Positions 1 through 12,600 of a DNA stretch of 64,000 bases are shown here, in pieces; the stretch's first letter is position 1, and each line of letters starts with the position of its first letter. Source of the DNA: Lycorma delicatula (taxonomy: Eukaryota > Arthropoda > Insecta > Hemiptera > Fulgoridae). The DNA lies in the NCBI RefSeq assembly GCF_047948215.1, contig NC_134456.1, positions 65,181,529 through 65,245,528 of the forward strand, given 5' to 3'. The translations under genes and the position numbers were made by a program. Below the pieces are notes generated by a model. That model had not been told where the DNA came from. It was given only the letters and a program-made list of their open reading frames with translations, and made no database searches.

Positions 1-1420
1 TAATATTTTGTTAATCTTATTGTTATTGTTTCACTTGTTAACCTGCTCAAGCCAGAGACTTATTGGAAATTATATGGAGAAGGATAAGGAGAACACATCA
101 TACTACCATCTGACAGTGTCGGGATTACTACCACCTTAGCTACACCAAGTGGGGAGCTGACCAGTCATGTATTTTACATTTTTATTATTCTTTAGTCCGG
201 TCCCATTTAGATTTTGGTTGTATCGTCCACTCTTCAGTGTGTCATATCGTGTTTAAGATGCTGGATGCTGTACACCACTCTTTTCTTCACCTTGTCACTG
301 GTGCATTAAGATCAAGCCCTGTTGCAAACATACTTGTTGATTGTGGTGAGCCATCATTTTGGGATAGGTGGGACCAGCTGCTAGCACTTGCTCTGCCTCT
401 CTTAAAGGACAATCAAATCACCTGGTTCTTAAAGGAGTTCTTGCAAACTCTAATTCCCATTGGTATGAAAATCATTCACATAATACAGCACCAATGAGTA
501 TCCATACCCAGGATTTAATGTACTCTACATTTTGACCCACCTTCTGTTGTACAGGGTTAGGTTGGGAAAACCTATCCCTGGATATATCCTTCATGGAAAC
601 TTGACCCCATTAATTTTAATTACAACCTCACCGTATATAATAAAAAATTAACTCTCATCTTTCGGCAAACATTTTACCATCTTTTATCAGAGACAAACCC
701 AGATACATTAGTATAATACAGATAGGTCAAAGCAGAATGATACTATTAGATACACTTTTATTGTAAATGACAGAACTTATGTGTTTTGTCTACTTGGTAT
801 ACAATACTTGGTATACAATTGTTTTGTCTACAATACTGAACTGTATACCATCAAAATGGCCTTCAATATCATTAAATCAAAATATTGTCATATCCTTATC
901 TGTAGTGATTCGTATAGTGCACTCCAAGCTTTAGAGGATTTGTATTCCAGACATACTATTATCACTGAAATGCATAATACAATCGTTAAATTAAATTGTC
1001 ACAACACACAGAGTTTCTGCTGGATCCCTAGCCATGTGGTAATCCTGGGTAATGAACGTGTAGATTCAGCTGCTGAAGTTGCATGTAGCCAACCATCTTT
1101 CACCACTTGAGTTACAAACTATGATTTTATTAATTCCATTAAACTCTGACACATCAAAGATATGGTGTTACTATGGGACTCTTCATGCAGAAAGGTTCAT
1201 CGAGAGGAAGTGGTCCTGTGCTGATTTCAATTAGAACATACCAGAGCTACTCACAGATACCTGATGTCAACGAAGAGCACACCACTGTCCTCATCCGATC
1301 CGATTGCTACTTGACTGTGCAACATATCCGTGTGGACTGCATATGATGCGACCTTACATCGCAAATTTAAATTGCCAAGGGACATACGGTATGTCCTATT
1401 AAATGAGAACATTGTACTAG
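1..1420 (+). mobile_element. Jockey-type LINE, decayed RT end plus RNase H
   Basis: The frame around 187-500 reads YSLVRSHLDFGCIV, then LDAVHHSFLHLVTGALRSSP and CGEPSFWDRWDQL. This is the typical RT thumb end of Jockey-clade LINEs. After stops and a shift, 841-1110 encodes an RNase H domain: ICSDSYSALQAL with the catalytic D, then CWIPSHVVILGNERVDSAAE in the position of the WVPGHxGIxGNExAD motif. The segment after 1110 has the length and composition of the usual tail past RNase H but is badly broken. The 5' part lies outside the window. It cannot encode a working protein. Confidence 0.8.
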
Positions 1421-3259
1421 ACCAGGTATTGTTACTTCTAAGAAGAATTATTATACTTAATAAGATTTAACCGGTCATAAATTTTGATATTATTTTGTGA
1501 TTCATGTTACATATATTATCCTAATTATTGCATTTCTTCTTTTATTATTTTCTTAGTTTTCATCATAAATTTAACCCTATTTTACTAATATTTTAATATA
1601 TGAAAAGTAGCCTCATGTTATTATTTTGAACTGGGTGATAACTTAAAGGCGTTTTTCTCCACAAAAAAAAAGTGTGGGGGTGGCATAATGGTTACATGCT
1701 TACTGGGTTTATTTGTAAGTCACTGAATTATTTTAAATAGTTACCATAAATATTATGAAAAAATACCAAATTAATACTACATTAAAATGAAATTAAACTC
1801 TTGAAATTATTGTTAAGAAAACTGTGCACACGTTGCTATAATTTTCTACCAGGCTGTAGTATACATATACATAACTTTTTGTTGAGATAACAAAATTACC
1901 TCAACATCTTTCTGAAAAAGTATTTTTTATTAGAATATTTTAAAATTATATCTGTTATAAAAATGCAATGATAATTGATTTTAAGTAGAATTACAGAAGG
2001 ATCCACTTATTTTCAACAGTATTATGAAGTGATATGTCAAATCTCAGGATAAGATTGCCTGTATACCAGTTCTCCTGAGGTGAGACTTCAGAGATTAAGT
2101 AGGGAAACTATGGATCATATTAAAGAAGCCTATATTCATATGCCTTGTAGATCCACTACACATGATAGCCTACAACTCAGTATCTCACAATCAGGAATTG
2201 TCAAATTCTTTATTAGAGACTGAAGATTAAGTCTTCGGCTGGTGCAATTTTCAGATGGTGATAAAGAAATCGATTTTCATTTTTGCAACAAAATATTGAA
2301 GTTTGAGGTTAATTGTTTCTCTTATGTTTAGCAAAAAAATCAACTATTTTAATATTACCGATTCCTTGCTATTACATCTTTGCAGTCATTTGCTGTTTGG
2401 TGATAAATGACATATTTTGGTCTGATTAACCTTGCAGTATGCATGGGCAGTTTTTTTAAGTCTGAAGCCTGTTCTAAGTGAATACTTAGAAAACATAGTA
2501 CCCAATCTGATTTCATATTCAATTAAGTTGCGATTAGTATATATTCTGATGGTGTTGTAGTTACCACCAAATCGCATTTCACTTTTGTTGCCATTGTTAG
2601 TGTCTTCAAGCTCGTGTAATGGTGATGGGGTTTTTTGTAACAAAAAAGTGCTTATCATAATGGTAACAGCTTCTCCTTGTGAGAAATATATAGCATATAT
2701 CAGTAAAATAGCCTCAGTAGTCTTAGCTAATGTCCAGTTTACATGTTAATTGTTAGCATGCAATATACATATATTGAAATCTTTTGGTTACAAATGTTTA
2801 CAAAACATTGTGAATTATGATGCAGCATAAAATCAAGTAATATTGTGTATTAAATAATACTCTTACTTTCTGCAGAAAGTAAAAGGATAATTGAAATGGG
2901 TTCGAGTTAAATGTGTCTCTTGAAACATCTTGGGATAGTTGCATCCTGGAAATTAAAGGGTATGAAATAAGAATAAGGTCCAATACTGAAGATACATATA
3001 ATAAACTAGTTGCTGATGATCATCATAGTTGGACAATGTTAGTTGTTGTGGACAATGTCATTGAATTACCCCATTTTCTCTTCATTTTTTTTACTACAAT
3101 TTCCTTTGATTGCATTAAAGTTAGCCATTTTGAGCCAAGACAGTGAGTGGTTAATTGTTTATCTCTCTAGCTTTTATTTTATGTTGAACTGTTTAATTTT
3201 TAATTCCATATGAAAAAGTTTAACTACTTTTTATAATGTAACTGTTGTTTGTTCTTCAG
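1421..3259. other. No gene recognised upstream of the first WDR6 exon
   Basis: AT-rich DNA. I looked here for the missing N-terminal WDR6 exons, expecting a blade ending in GED or SAGE before a phase 0 donor, and found none. Short open frames at 2386-2658 (-) and 2913-3146 (+) show no family resemblance. Confidence 0.5.
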
Positions 3260-3674
3260 GATTCATATCTTTGTGTATGGGACGAACAAGGAAATAATAT
3301 TTTAAGACAAGAAACACATCAAGGTGGAAGTGTACGTTGTTTAGATTTTAGTGAAAAATTACAACTAGCTGCAACTGGTGGTGCTGATGGTGGCGTCCAT
3401 TTATGGCCAGTTCCAAAGAAATTAAGTAGTAATTTTGACAGTGCACTTTTATCATTTAAACCATCTGTTGTTCCTTCTCGTATAAAGTTAATGAATAATA
3501 ATATAATAGTAATAACTGGTCGTAATAGTAGTGAACTTCATATGCTCAGTGACAGCAAATGGTTAAGTGTGTTTACTGATGATCGGATTTTGAATTATTG
3601 TTTATTAGAAGTTTCAGTTTGTCGTAAATATATTGCTTTAGCTACCATTCATGGATTTTTAATTGTTTTAAAAC
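3260..3674 (+). CDS. WDR6: WDR6 exon a (first one visible)
   Basis: The exon follows the acceptor ttcttcag and ends at the donor c|gtaaga. It enters in phase 0 and leaves in phase 1. It encodes DSYLCVWDEQG and the blade GGSVRCLDF...GGADGGVHLWPV, then the stretch ending ATIHGFLIVLK. The reading frame is open a little beyond the donor, but that part is lysine-rich and hydrophobic and does not continue the family. Confidence 0.9.
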
Positions 3675-6600
3675 GTAAGAAAATAAGATTATCTATCTTT
3701 TACTGTTATCAATATTATGTTTATTGGAATATCATTTTCTAAAGCTTGTTTAATTAGCTATGATTTATGTTATTGGTTACTGCTGTTTGTTTATGAATTG
3801 AGTTTAATTTTTCACTGAAAAATTTTGTATGGGGACTATCTCAAATCAAGTTGCCTACAACTAACTATTTGGCTTTAGTACTTTGTATACATACTTACAG
3901 TAAGTATATCAGTGCCTTGACAATCATTGTACCAGTGTACTATCACCAGCTCTAAAAATTAATAATAGATGCATTCATCCCTCAGTGTTAATGTAATAGG
4001 GTGTTAGTATTAAGATCACTAGATATCTTTATCAAATGACATTATCGTGACAAGCCATTATTTAGAAATCTGTTGGTTTCTGATTTCAAACTCCCTGACT
4101 AAAAAGGAACAGATGAGTTCTTTAGACAGTATTCAAATTCATTTGTTTTCTTTGTCCTCTTGCTTAAATATAGACATCTCCTGTCTACTTCTTTCTTCTT
4201 ATTTTTTATTAAACCAGCTGGTCTTAATTATTGTTAGAATTATTAATGGTATGAATTTTACTTTACGAATTAACATTAACATGTATATCTGTGCTAGCCT
4301 GAATGTTTAATATTTTATAAAATGTGTAATTAACCTAAATGTCATAATTCAGTATAATTTTTAACTAATTTAATGCAAATTAAAAAGTAAATAAAGGAAA
4401 TGTTTATTAATAATTGACTATCCGGCATTACTTAATGTATACATTTTACACAACCAATGAATTACTCCACGGCTGAAATTGTTATACAGACAGCAGCCAC
4501 ATTGTCATACTTTTTAATAGAGTTTCTATGTTGACAGATAATTGTTTGTACGCTTAATTGTGTGTATGTTCTATCTTAACAGATAATCTCTTCACATGAT
4601 GTGATATGGTTCTTTGTAATAACTATTCCCGTTAGTAGTTTTTGCTGGATTTGAAAGTCAGTTTGCTCACATATTGTCATAACGGTTCAGTTAATGGCTC
4701 TGTTTCTGGAGTAGTCTGCCAGACTTATGTGATTTTACTGAACAGGATTCATTTACTGCTGTGAGACAGAGTTAAACTATTATTAATGTTAGGTTCTTTT
4801 GTTCAGATCATAAATTAAACATGCATAATTTTCTTTCAGTTTTAATGGTAAAACTGCAATTATCTGAGATATTGGAGAAAAAGATGTTCACATTTTTTTT
4901 ATTTTATTAGAATTTTTAAATATAGTTGTGTGAATTAATGCATTATTTTCATTTTCAGAAACTGATCACAAAAGATCTTTAGAAAAAATATTAGATAAAA
5001 AAGTTATAGATGGCAAAATTTTTTCTGTCCATTGGATATCAAAAGATACAATCTTATGTTGTGATATTAAAGGTGTCCTTTATGTTTGCAAACTAATTTT
5101 TATAAAAGGTTAGTCATTATCATTATCATATTTTTAATAATCATAACATTTTTAATTGTATTACTTTAATGCATAATGTTCTTTTACTGCCACAACTGTA
5201 ATCCTTTGGTAAGCGAAGTATATAATCATAAGATCAAAAAACTGAACTTTCTTAAAATTGGTCAATTCAAAAAATAATTTTTTTACAGGTGATCCCAAAA
5301 TTCTCTTTGGATATCTACATGAAATCTATGTTTGAGTGTCCACTCAAGTAGCATTCTTAGAAACCATTAAAAAAAAATTAGATTGTTATAAAATTTATCA
5401 TGGCATCAGTGTGTAGTCCCTTCAATAAATATTTCAAAAATTATAAAAGTAACATGAAGTGTCTTGGTTTTTTAATAAAAAAAAAAAAAAGGTTGTTTAA
5501 TTATCTAAAGTAAAGGTGTCCCATAAAGAATGTAACTTTTGAGTGCTTATTAACATACAAATTTATTGATGAATTATTGATGAAAAACTCTCTTAACATA
5601 TTGCGGTAGCGTTTGCCGTTCACTGTTAATGCATTTCCGGCTTCATCTTCAAAGACGTATGACCCAATTACACCCTCAGCCCAAATGCCACACTACCCAG
5701 TCACTCGTGGATATAATGACTTCTCCATAATTACTTAAGGGTTTTCCGAGCCTCAAATCCTGCAATTCTGTTTGTTCACAAAGCTGTTCAACAGAAAGTA
5801 AACCTCATCACTGAACATTACTTTCTTGATGAAACTGTTATACACTCTGTTTTGCAAGCATCCAGTCGGCAGCTGCTCGCCACTTCTTATGATCGTTTGG
5901 CTTCAGTTGGATTTTATAGGCCTAAAGGTGCAGATCTTTCAGAATTCATTGCATGCTGGTTCTGGAATTATTCAATTGTTGTGAATGTCGGCGAATAGAT
6001 TTCACCAGACTTATAGCAAAATTATTACTCACGATGTCGATGTTTTCTGCAGAACGACTAACATGAGGATGCCCCCAAGGTTTTAATGTTCACAACTGAA
6101 CCGGTTTTCTCAAATTTAGCAATTAGCCTCATCGTAGTCGACTTATTCGGTGCATTATGTTGACTAAACATTCCACAGAGTTTGTGAACAGTCTCTGGAC
6201 AACATTCACCACATTTGTAATAAGTTTTCACTATGACAACATGCTGTTCTGTCATGAAGTGCTCCATTCCTAGACATACAGGAAACAGATGACAATCATG
6301 CGCTATTCAGCGCTCCATAACTACTGACTACAAAGACAACAGATGAAAATCGTGTAACATTTAGTACTGCCAACTTACTGGAACAGAAATGGTGATCATT
6401 TCAAAAGTTGCGTTCTTTATGGGACACTCTGTAGTAAAAGTGTGCCTGCTTTCCGTTATAAATACTTAGATATGTGTATTTAAACACTGTAAAAAGTGTC
6501 ATGTTTTGTGTTTTTATATACTTGAGTTTTTGTACAAACTTTTGTAGACTTATTTTTTATATATGTGCAAGAAGTTGCCAAAGTGGCTGAAGCTGGATAC

Positions 6601-9600
6601 ATCACACATTGATTACAGTACTTACATGTTACTTCACATTTGATTACTCTCAAAAATTAGAAAAGGAAAAACAGTCGTAACATGAAATTTTGTTAATGTT
6701 GAAACAGATGCTATTTATATGTTAAAATGATGTATTCTGTGACATATTATTTAATATGTATTTTGAGTGGCTGTTAGGTAATACTTAATAATTAGATATA
6801 AAATTACAAAAACATTGCATATAATAACATTAACCCTGCAGTTACCATACATTCATTTATCATCATTACCCACAAAAAAAGAAGTGGATCAGCGAGAAGT
6901 TGCACAGTACAATAGTTTTATTTTAAAGTTTTGTATGAAAAACTCATTTGTGTGATTTTTTTGAAACTATATTGGATAATAAATTTTAAAATAAACTTTT
7001 CATTTTTATTATAAGTAATCTCATTGGTTAGGGGAAAGTAAATCATTAATTATATTTTATTTTTAAAATAAAAATAAAATATTTTTATTTTATTTTTTTA
7101 ATGTTCTTGAATATAAATAAAATGTTCAACAGAGTGTGTTGAATGAAGTTTAATTACGTTCAGTGAATCCCACATTTAATTTGTATCAACTTAAAATCAT
7201 AAATACACTATCATGTGCTTTCATTTCCCAAAGCCAAAAGTAGTTCTTAGATTTAGATTAAATAATTTTATTTTTACCCATGACAGAATGTAGACTATGT
7301 GAGTTTGGGGTAAGAGGCTGTGCACACACACACACATACACATACACACATGGATGTATAATAATTAGTCCGTAGACTGTTTAGGAATGTAAGAACAGTA
7401 TATTATAAAATCATAATTAAAATTAATATAAATATGCAATTAGGTTATAACTAGTAATACAATATTTATTAATATATTAGTAGTCAAATCATGAAAATAC
7501 AAATCAAATGAAATTATGAGAACAATAGTATACAAATAATTAATTAAATTAGAACTGCTAAACTACTTAAATTCTGTTGTTGATTTGAAGATGTGGAAGA
7601 ATTCTGATTAGAAGAAGAAATGATGCAGTTATTTGAAAACAATGTACGGAGTGAAAAATCATATTGTTGTAATAATTTAAATATCTATTTTTAATTGAAT
7701 AACTTCATTTAAGTTATACCATTTTACAACATTTAAGTTAAACCATATTGTAATAATTTAGAAATATCAGTTTTTAATTTGATAACTTCATTTAAGTTAT
7801 CTGAACCTGTTATGAGGTCATCAACATAAAAATCATTTTGAATGGCCTTACAGGCTAATGGGAAAACATTTTCATTTGCTATTTGAATTAAGACATCTAG
7901 TGGCTAAGTATGGTGCGCAAGTGGTTTCATACATTATAGTTTGTAATGCGTAGTGTTTTATCTCTTGATCTGGAGAATCACACCAAAGAATGCATTGTAA
8001 ATTGGAGTTGCTAGATTTTACTAATACCTGGCAATACACCTTTGTTATGTCTGAAGTAACAACATAATTATGAATCCTGAATCTAAGGATTACGGAAAAT
8101 AAATCTTGTTGAACCACAGATCCAACTAACAAAGTATCATTGAAGGACGATAGACCATTAATGGTTTTAGCTGAGCTGTCAAAAACAACTCGTAGTTTAG
8201 TTGTCAGACTAGAAGGCTTAAATACTGGATGGTGAGGTGAGTAGCAAACGTTTTATCCGTTATTAACAAATCATCAGAGTTGAGTAGTGACATATGACCT
8301 AAATCTAAGTATTCCTGTATGAAAGTGAAATAGCCTTTTTTAAGGTTGGAATTGTTGCTTAGCATTCTTTCCAGAGGTAAGAATCTATTTTTAGCATTAA
8401 CGAAGGAATCGCCTAATTGAATGTTATTAGCTTTGCCTGGTGATACAACAGATCTGTCTTGATTATTTCGAGTTGCATTAGAATGAAAATGTTTTTCACA
8501 TGTTGAATTTTCTTAACCGACACAACACTTTTAATTTCTTCAACTTCCCAAAATTTCTCAATTATAATTGAGATATTTTTATGATTGTTAAGAGCAAGAA
8601 AAGTTGGAACAGTATTATTGTCCTTGACATTATTAAGAAGACAACCAAGTATACATCCTAGTTTCCTGAATAATGGGATATCTGGAATATTGAATAAATT
8701 TTCCAGACAAGATAAGATTCAAATATAATTGAGCTCCAATCAGGATGTCAATGCCATATGCTATCTTGAAATTAGGCTCTGCAAGAAATATATTATCAGG
8801 TAGATTGAGATGTGAAAAATCAAATGTGTATCAAGGAAGGCTGTCAGTTATTTCATAAAACAGCACATTGCAATTCGAATTAAAAGTTCTTATATCAAGA
8901 GTACAATGTAAGTTTAACTCTGTATTCAGATTGTGGTAATTAGTTGTTTATGCCTAAAATGGGAAGATCATTTTTAATAAATTTAAGCTCTAATTTTTGA
9001 GCAAAACTATATGTGCAAAAATTTGCTGACTAACAAATCTAACAAGATTCTACATAAATGAATATTACCTTATATATCTTTGGTGTTATATGTAGCTGTT
9101 GAAAAAATTATATTTTTGACTGATTCTTAAATGAACAACAGGTATTAATTTCAGACTTTTGCTTTCTAATTTAGAACCATTAATTTTGTCCATATGAAGA
9201 AGAATATTATGTTTTTCATTACAAATCTGACATCAATATTTTGAATGATTTTCATTAATAGAATGGTCTTTGCACAAACAATTAGAACAGCAATTATTAT
9301 CCCCCAAAAAGGCCTTAGGATCCTTAATGGACAAATTTAAAAATTCCTTACAATGTGGTAATTGATTGTTTGAATTTAAAACAAACATTAGAAGTAAATT
9401 TTGAGTATTAACTAACGTTATTTCCTTTTAATGTTTATTAGAATTTAAGGTAAAGCGTTTGGTAAAAGATTTGGTTGAATTATTATAACGCTGTCCTTCA
9501 GCATTGTTTTCTGTTTTCATTTTCATGTTTGAAGTGAATGTATTAATATTTTCGAGAAGTTTTCCCGAATTAAGAAATTCTATAAAATCTTTAAAGGTGG

Positions 9601-12600
9601 GAAACCTTTGATTTGACAATTTCTCCTTCTATAATCTTGAGGTGATGTATCCAATTTTGATGTTAGAAACTGGTTGACAATAAATTCATATGTGTTTACA
9701 GGAAGTTGCATTGCTTCAAGCAAATTCACATATGATGAAATTTCATTAATGAATTTAGATAAAGTATATACTGATTCTCTTTTAACAGAATCTAACCTTA
9801 AAATGCAATCAGCATTATGAAATGCAATGATATATTTGTTGTCAAATCATGTTTTTAACAAGTCTGCAATCATATAATTTTCATTTGTCAATGGTGGCTT
9901 TTTTAACGATAGCTAAGGCTTCAACCTTCAAAGAAGAATGTAAATAGTGTAATTTTTTAATATTATAATTAAATCATCTCTAGGGCTGCCACTTAATACA
10001 TTACCTCTAAATAAAGGTATATTAGTGGGTTGTTGTATTTGAACTGAATTCTTCAGTAGATGATTTTTTACTATTATTTATTAAATGTTGCAATTTGGAC
10101 TCTGTCATACACAAATTTTCCTTGACTTATATACAATCCAATGATAAAACATCATCATCAAATTCAAATTCAATTTTTGATTGTATGTTGTCACGTTTGC
10201 TTTTCAACTCATGAAGTTTCCTCATTTTAATTTGTAAAGTGGAAATATCACCTTGTGAAGGATCAATTTTAAAATGTGCCAATTCCAGTTATTTAGAAGC
10301 CTTTACTGATCCTCTTTGTGTCTAATTAATTGGTCCTTTTCAATAATAATATTAATAACTTAAATTATTGTAAATTATTAATAATATAAATTAAATGTGA
10401 AATGAATTAAATTATATTACAGTAATGATGAAACAATGTAAATTATTTGTAAAATAAATTAAGAAGTAATATGATAATAATGTTGTTGATATAATTGTTG
10501 TGTTCCCTGGTCGTATGAAGTTTGTTAGATATGAAGATTTTTGAGATTTCATTTCATATATCTGGAGTTGGAGGAATATTTAAATATTCAGTTATACGCT
10601 GATTCATTGAAATAAATAGAAGTCCTTATGTAGTTTATATTCCAAGTTATTTTTATTATAATCTTTAAACTTATACTTCATATATGTGACATTGTTATTA
10701 ATTAATTAGTTATACATTAATGGTATGAATATGTTGAGTCTCTGAAGAATGGAAATAGACTGAATAATACAGAACTAGACACATTATTACATTAGTAATA
10801 TAAAATATCAGCTGTTAACAAGGTCAGTCAAATATAGACAACTTTATTTAATCTGCAATGAGTAAGAAGAACTAGACAGTTATAATTTTATTTATTTTTA
10901 CAAATAAGAAGAAGAAAAGGAACCATGAATCTTAAGAATAGGTAACACTTTAAAGCAGGTTCTTAGATTAGTTACAGTTATAGGCCACTAGGGAACACTG
11001 CAGTAGATGTGTTTCTCTAAAACAGCTGGGCCGATTTTGATGCGGCTTTTTGCATTACATAGGTATTACCTCAGAGCAGGTTCTTAAATTAGTGTTACGG
11101 TTATAAGCCACAAGGGGGTGCTGCAGTAGATATATTTATTCAAAACTGCTTTGTGGGTTTTCTAAAAGTTTTAATTGTATCACCTTTTATTTCAAACATC
11201 CCTTGCTCTTAATATTAGTTAGGTCATCCATGTTATTTAGGTGTTTTAAAATTTTATAGGAAATTGTTTATAAGTGAAATTTTTTTATTCTGAGAAATTT
11301 TTTACTCAGAATTATGACTGAAGTTTATTATTAATTTAAATTCATCAGAAAGATAATTTCTGCCTTTGAGACATGGAAGTTTTTTCTCAGTGTGCACATT
11401 GTTTCATAGGTATAATGAAAAATTTACAAGTCATAGAAACCTATTAAGTTGGTTTAGTGGTTTTTCTTTGTGTTTGACAGACATATCATTTGAATGTGCT
11501 AGTAAAGTATGTTGATTTGAATTGTGTCTGTTTCTTTAGTGTATTGTAGATTTTTATATTCCATTTGTTAAAGTGTAATAAGATGAAGTCTTTTATGTGT
11601 GCAGATAAAATATCAAGGTTGTTGATATTTTAATAGGTTATGTCTGTAAATATAACAGTATCCTATCCTTTTGGATAGGTTAATGTTGGTGGACATGTTA
11701 TTTGCATCTTTTAAAATGATAGCTAAATGTTGATTTTATACTGCTATGGAGGTGTCTTAGTTTCCATTACATCTTTGTTTAAAGTTGCATCTCATTTGAC
11801 CATTGCAGAACATTGTACAGTTGAACAGAAACAAAAAGATTCAGAGAAAGTTTGTTTTACAATTTTAAACACAGTGATATACAGTAGGGCCTTCAGTTCA
11901 AAAAAACAACTCGCTCTTACACTCAGAACTTGAATAAAAAGAAATAATTCCCATGGAAAATATGAACTAAATTCCCCCAACTGCAGTGCTCTATATTGGT
12001 TAAATGGGATAAAACTGTAAACAAAGTTATAATAAACATTAAAATACCAGTATAGGAATGTAGAGTCAACATTTGTCAATCACCTCATTGGTTCAATCAT
12101 TACTCTGAACCTTTTTAATCATATACTTTTAGCTTTTTCCTAAGACTTATATGCATTCCTGGTCAACTTAAAAAACTGCTATGAATGATATCAGCTGATT
12201 AGAGGAAGAATGTAGCTGCACCAGCTATTGAAGATATCCATAGAAGCAAATTAAAATTTCGATGATATTTATTTTAAATACTTTGAATTTAATAGATTTA
12301 GTTCAGATTATCATTTAGAAAGTTAATAGTGGTGAAAATTTGAGATATAATTAATACTGAGATTAAACCTTTTTCTTTTCTGTATTGCCCTTGGCAGTTT
12401 CAATTTATTTGAGGAAAGCTTGTAGAGTTATTGCAAATTATACATAACAAGTACTAAAATAGTGTTTTTTTCTCTGTTTTTACATGTTTCTTATGCTCCT
12501 TGACTTTGGTAATAGATTATTTAAAAGTATTAGTGTTGAATATGTTTAAAAACACATTTTTATCTGTTAGCATATTTATGAAAATTTCTGATAGCCATTT

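Noticed and set aside
2913..3146. Possible upstream WDR6 exon (77-codon open frame just before exon a)
   Set aside because: Its translation lacks WD40 features, and there is no donor that would join in phase 0 to the first exon with a sensible blade.
11727..12079. Overlapping open frames on both strands in intron 2
   Set aside because: Opposite-strand overlap, no family features and no splice context support.
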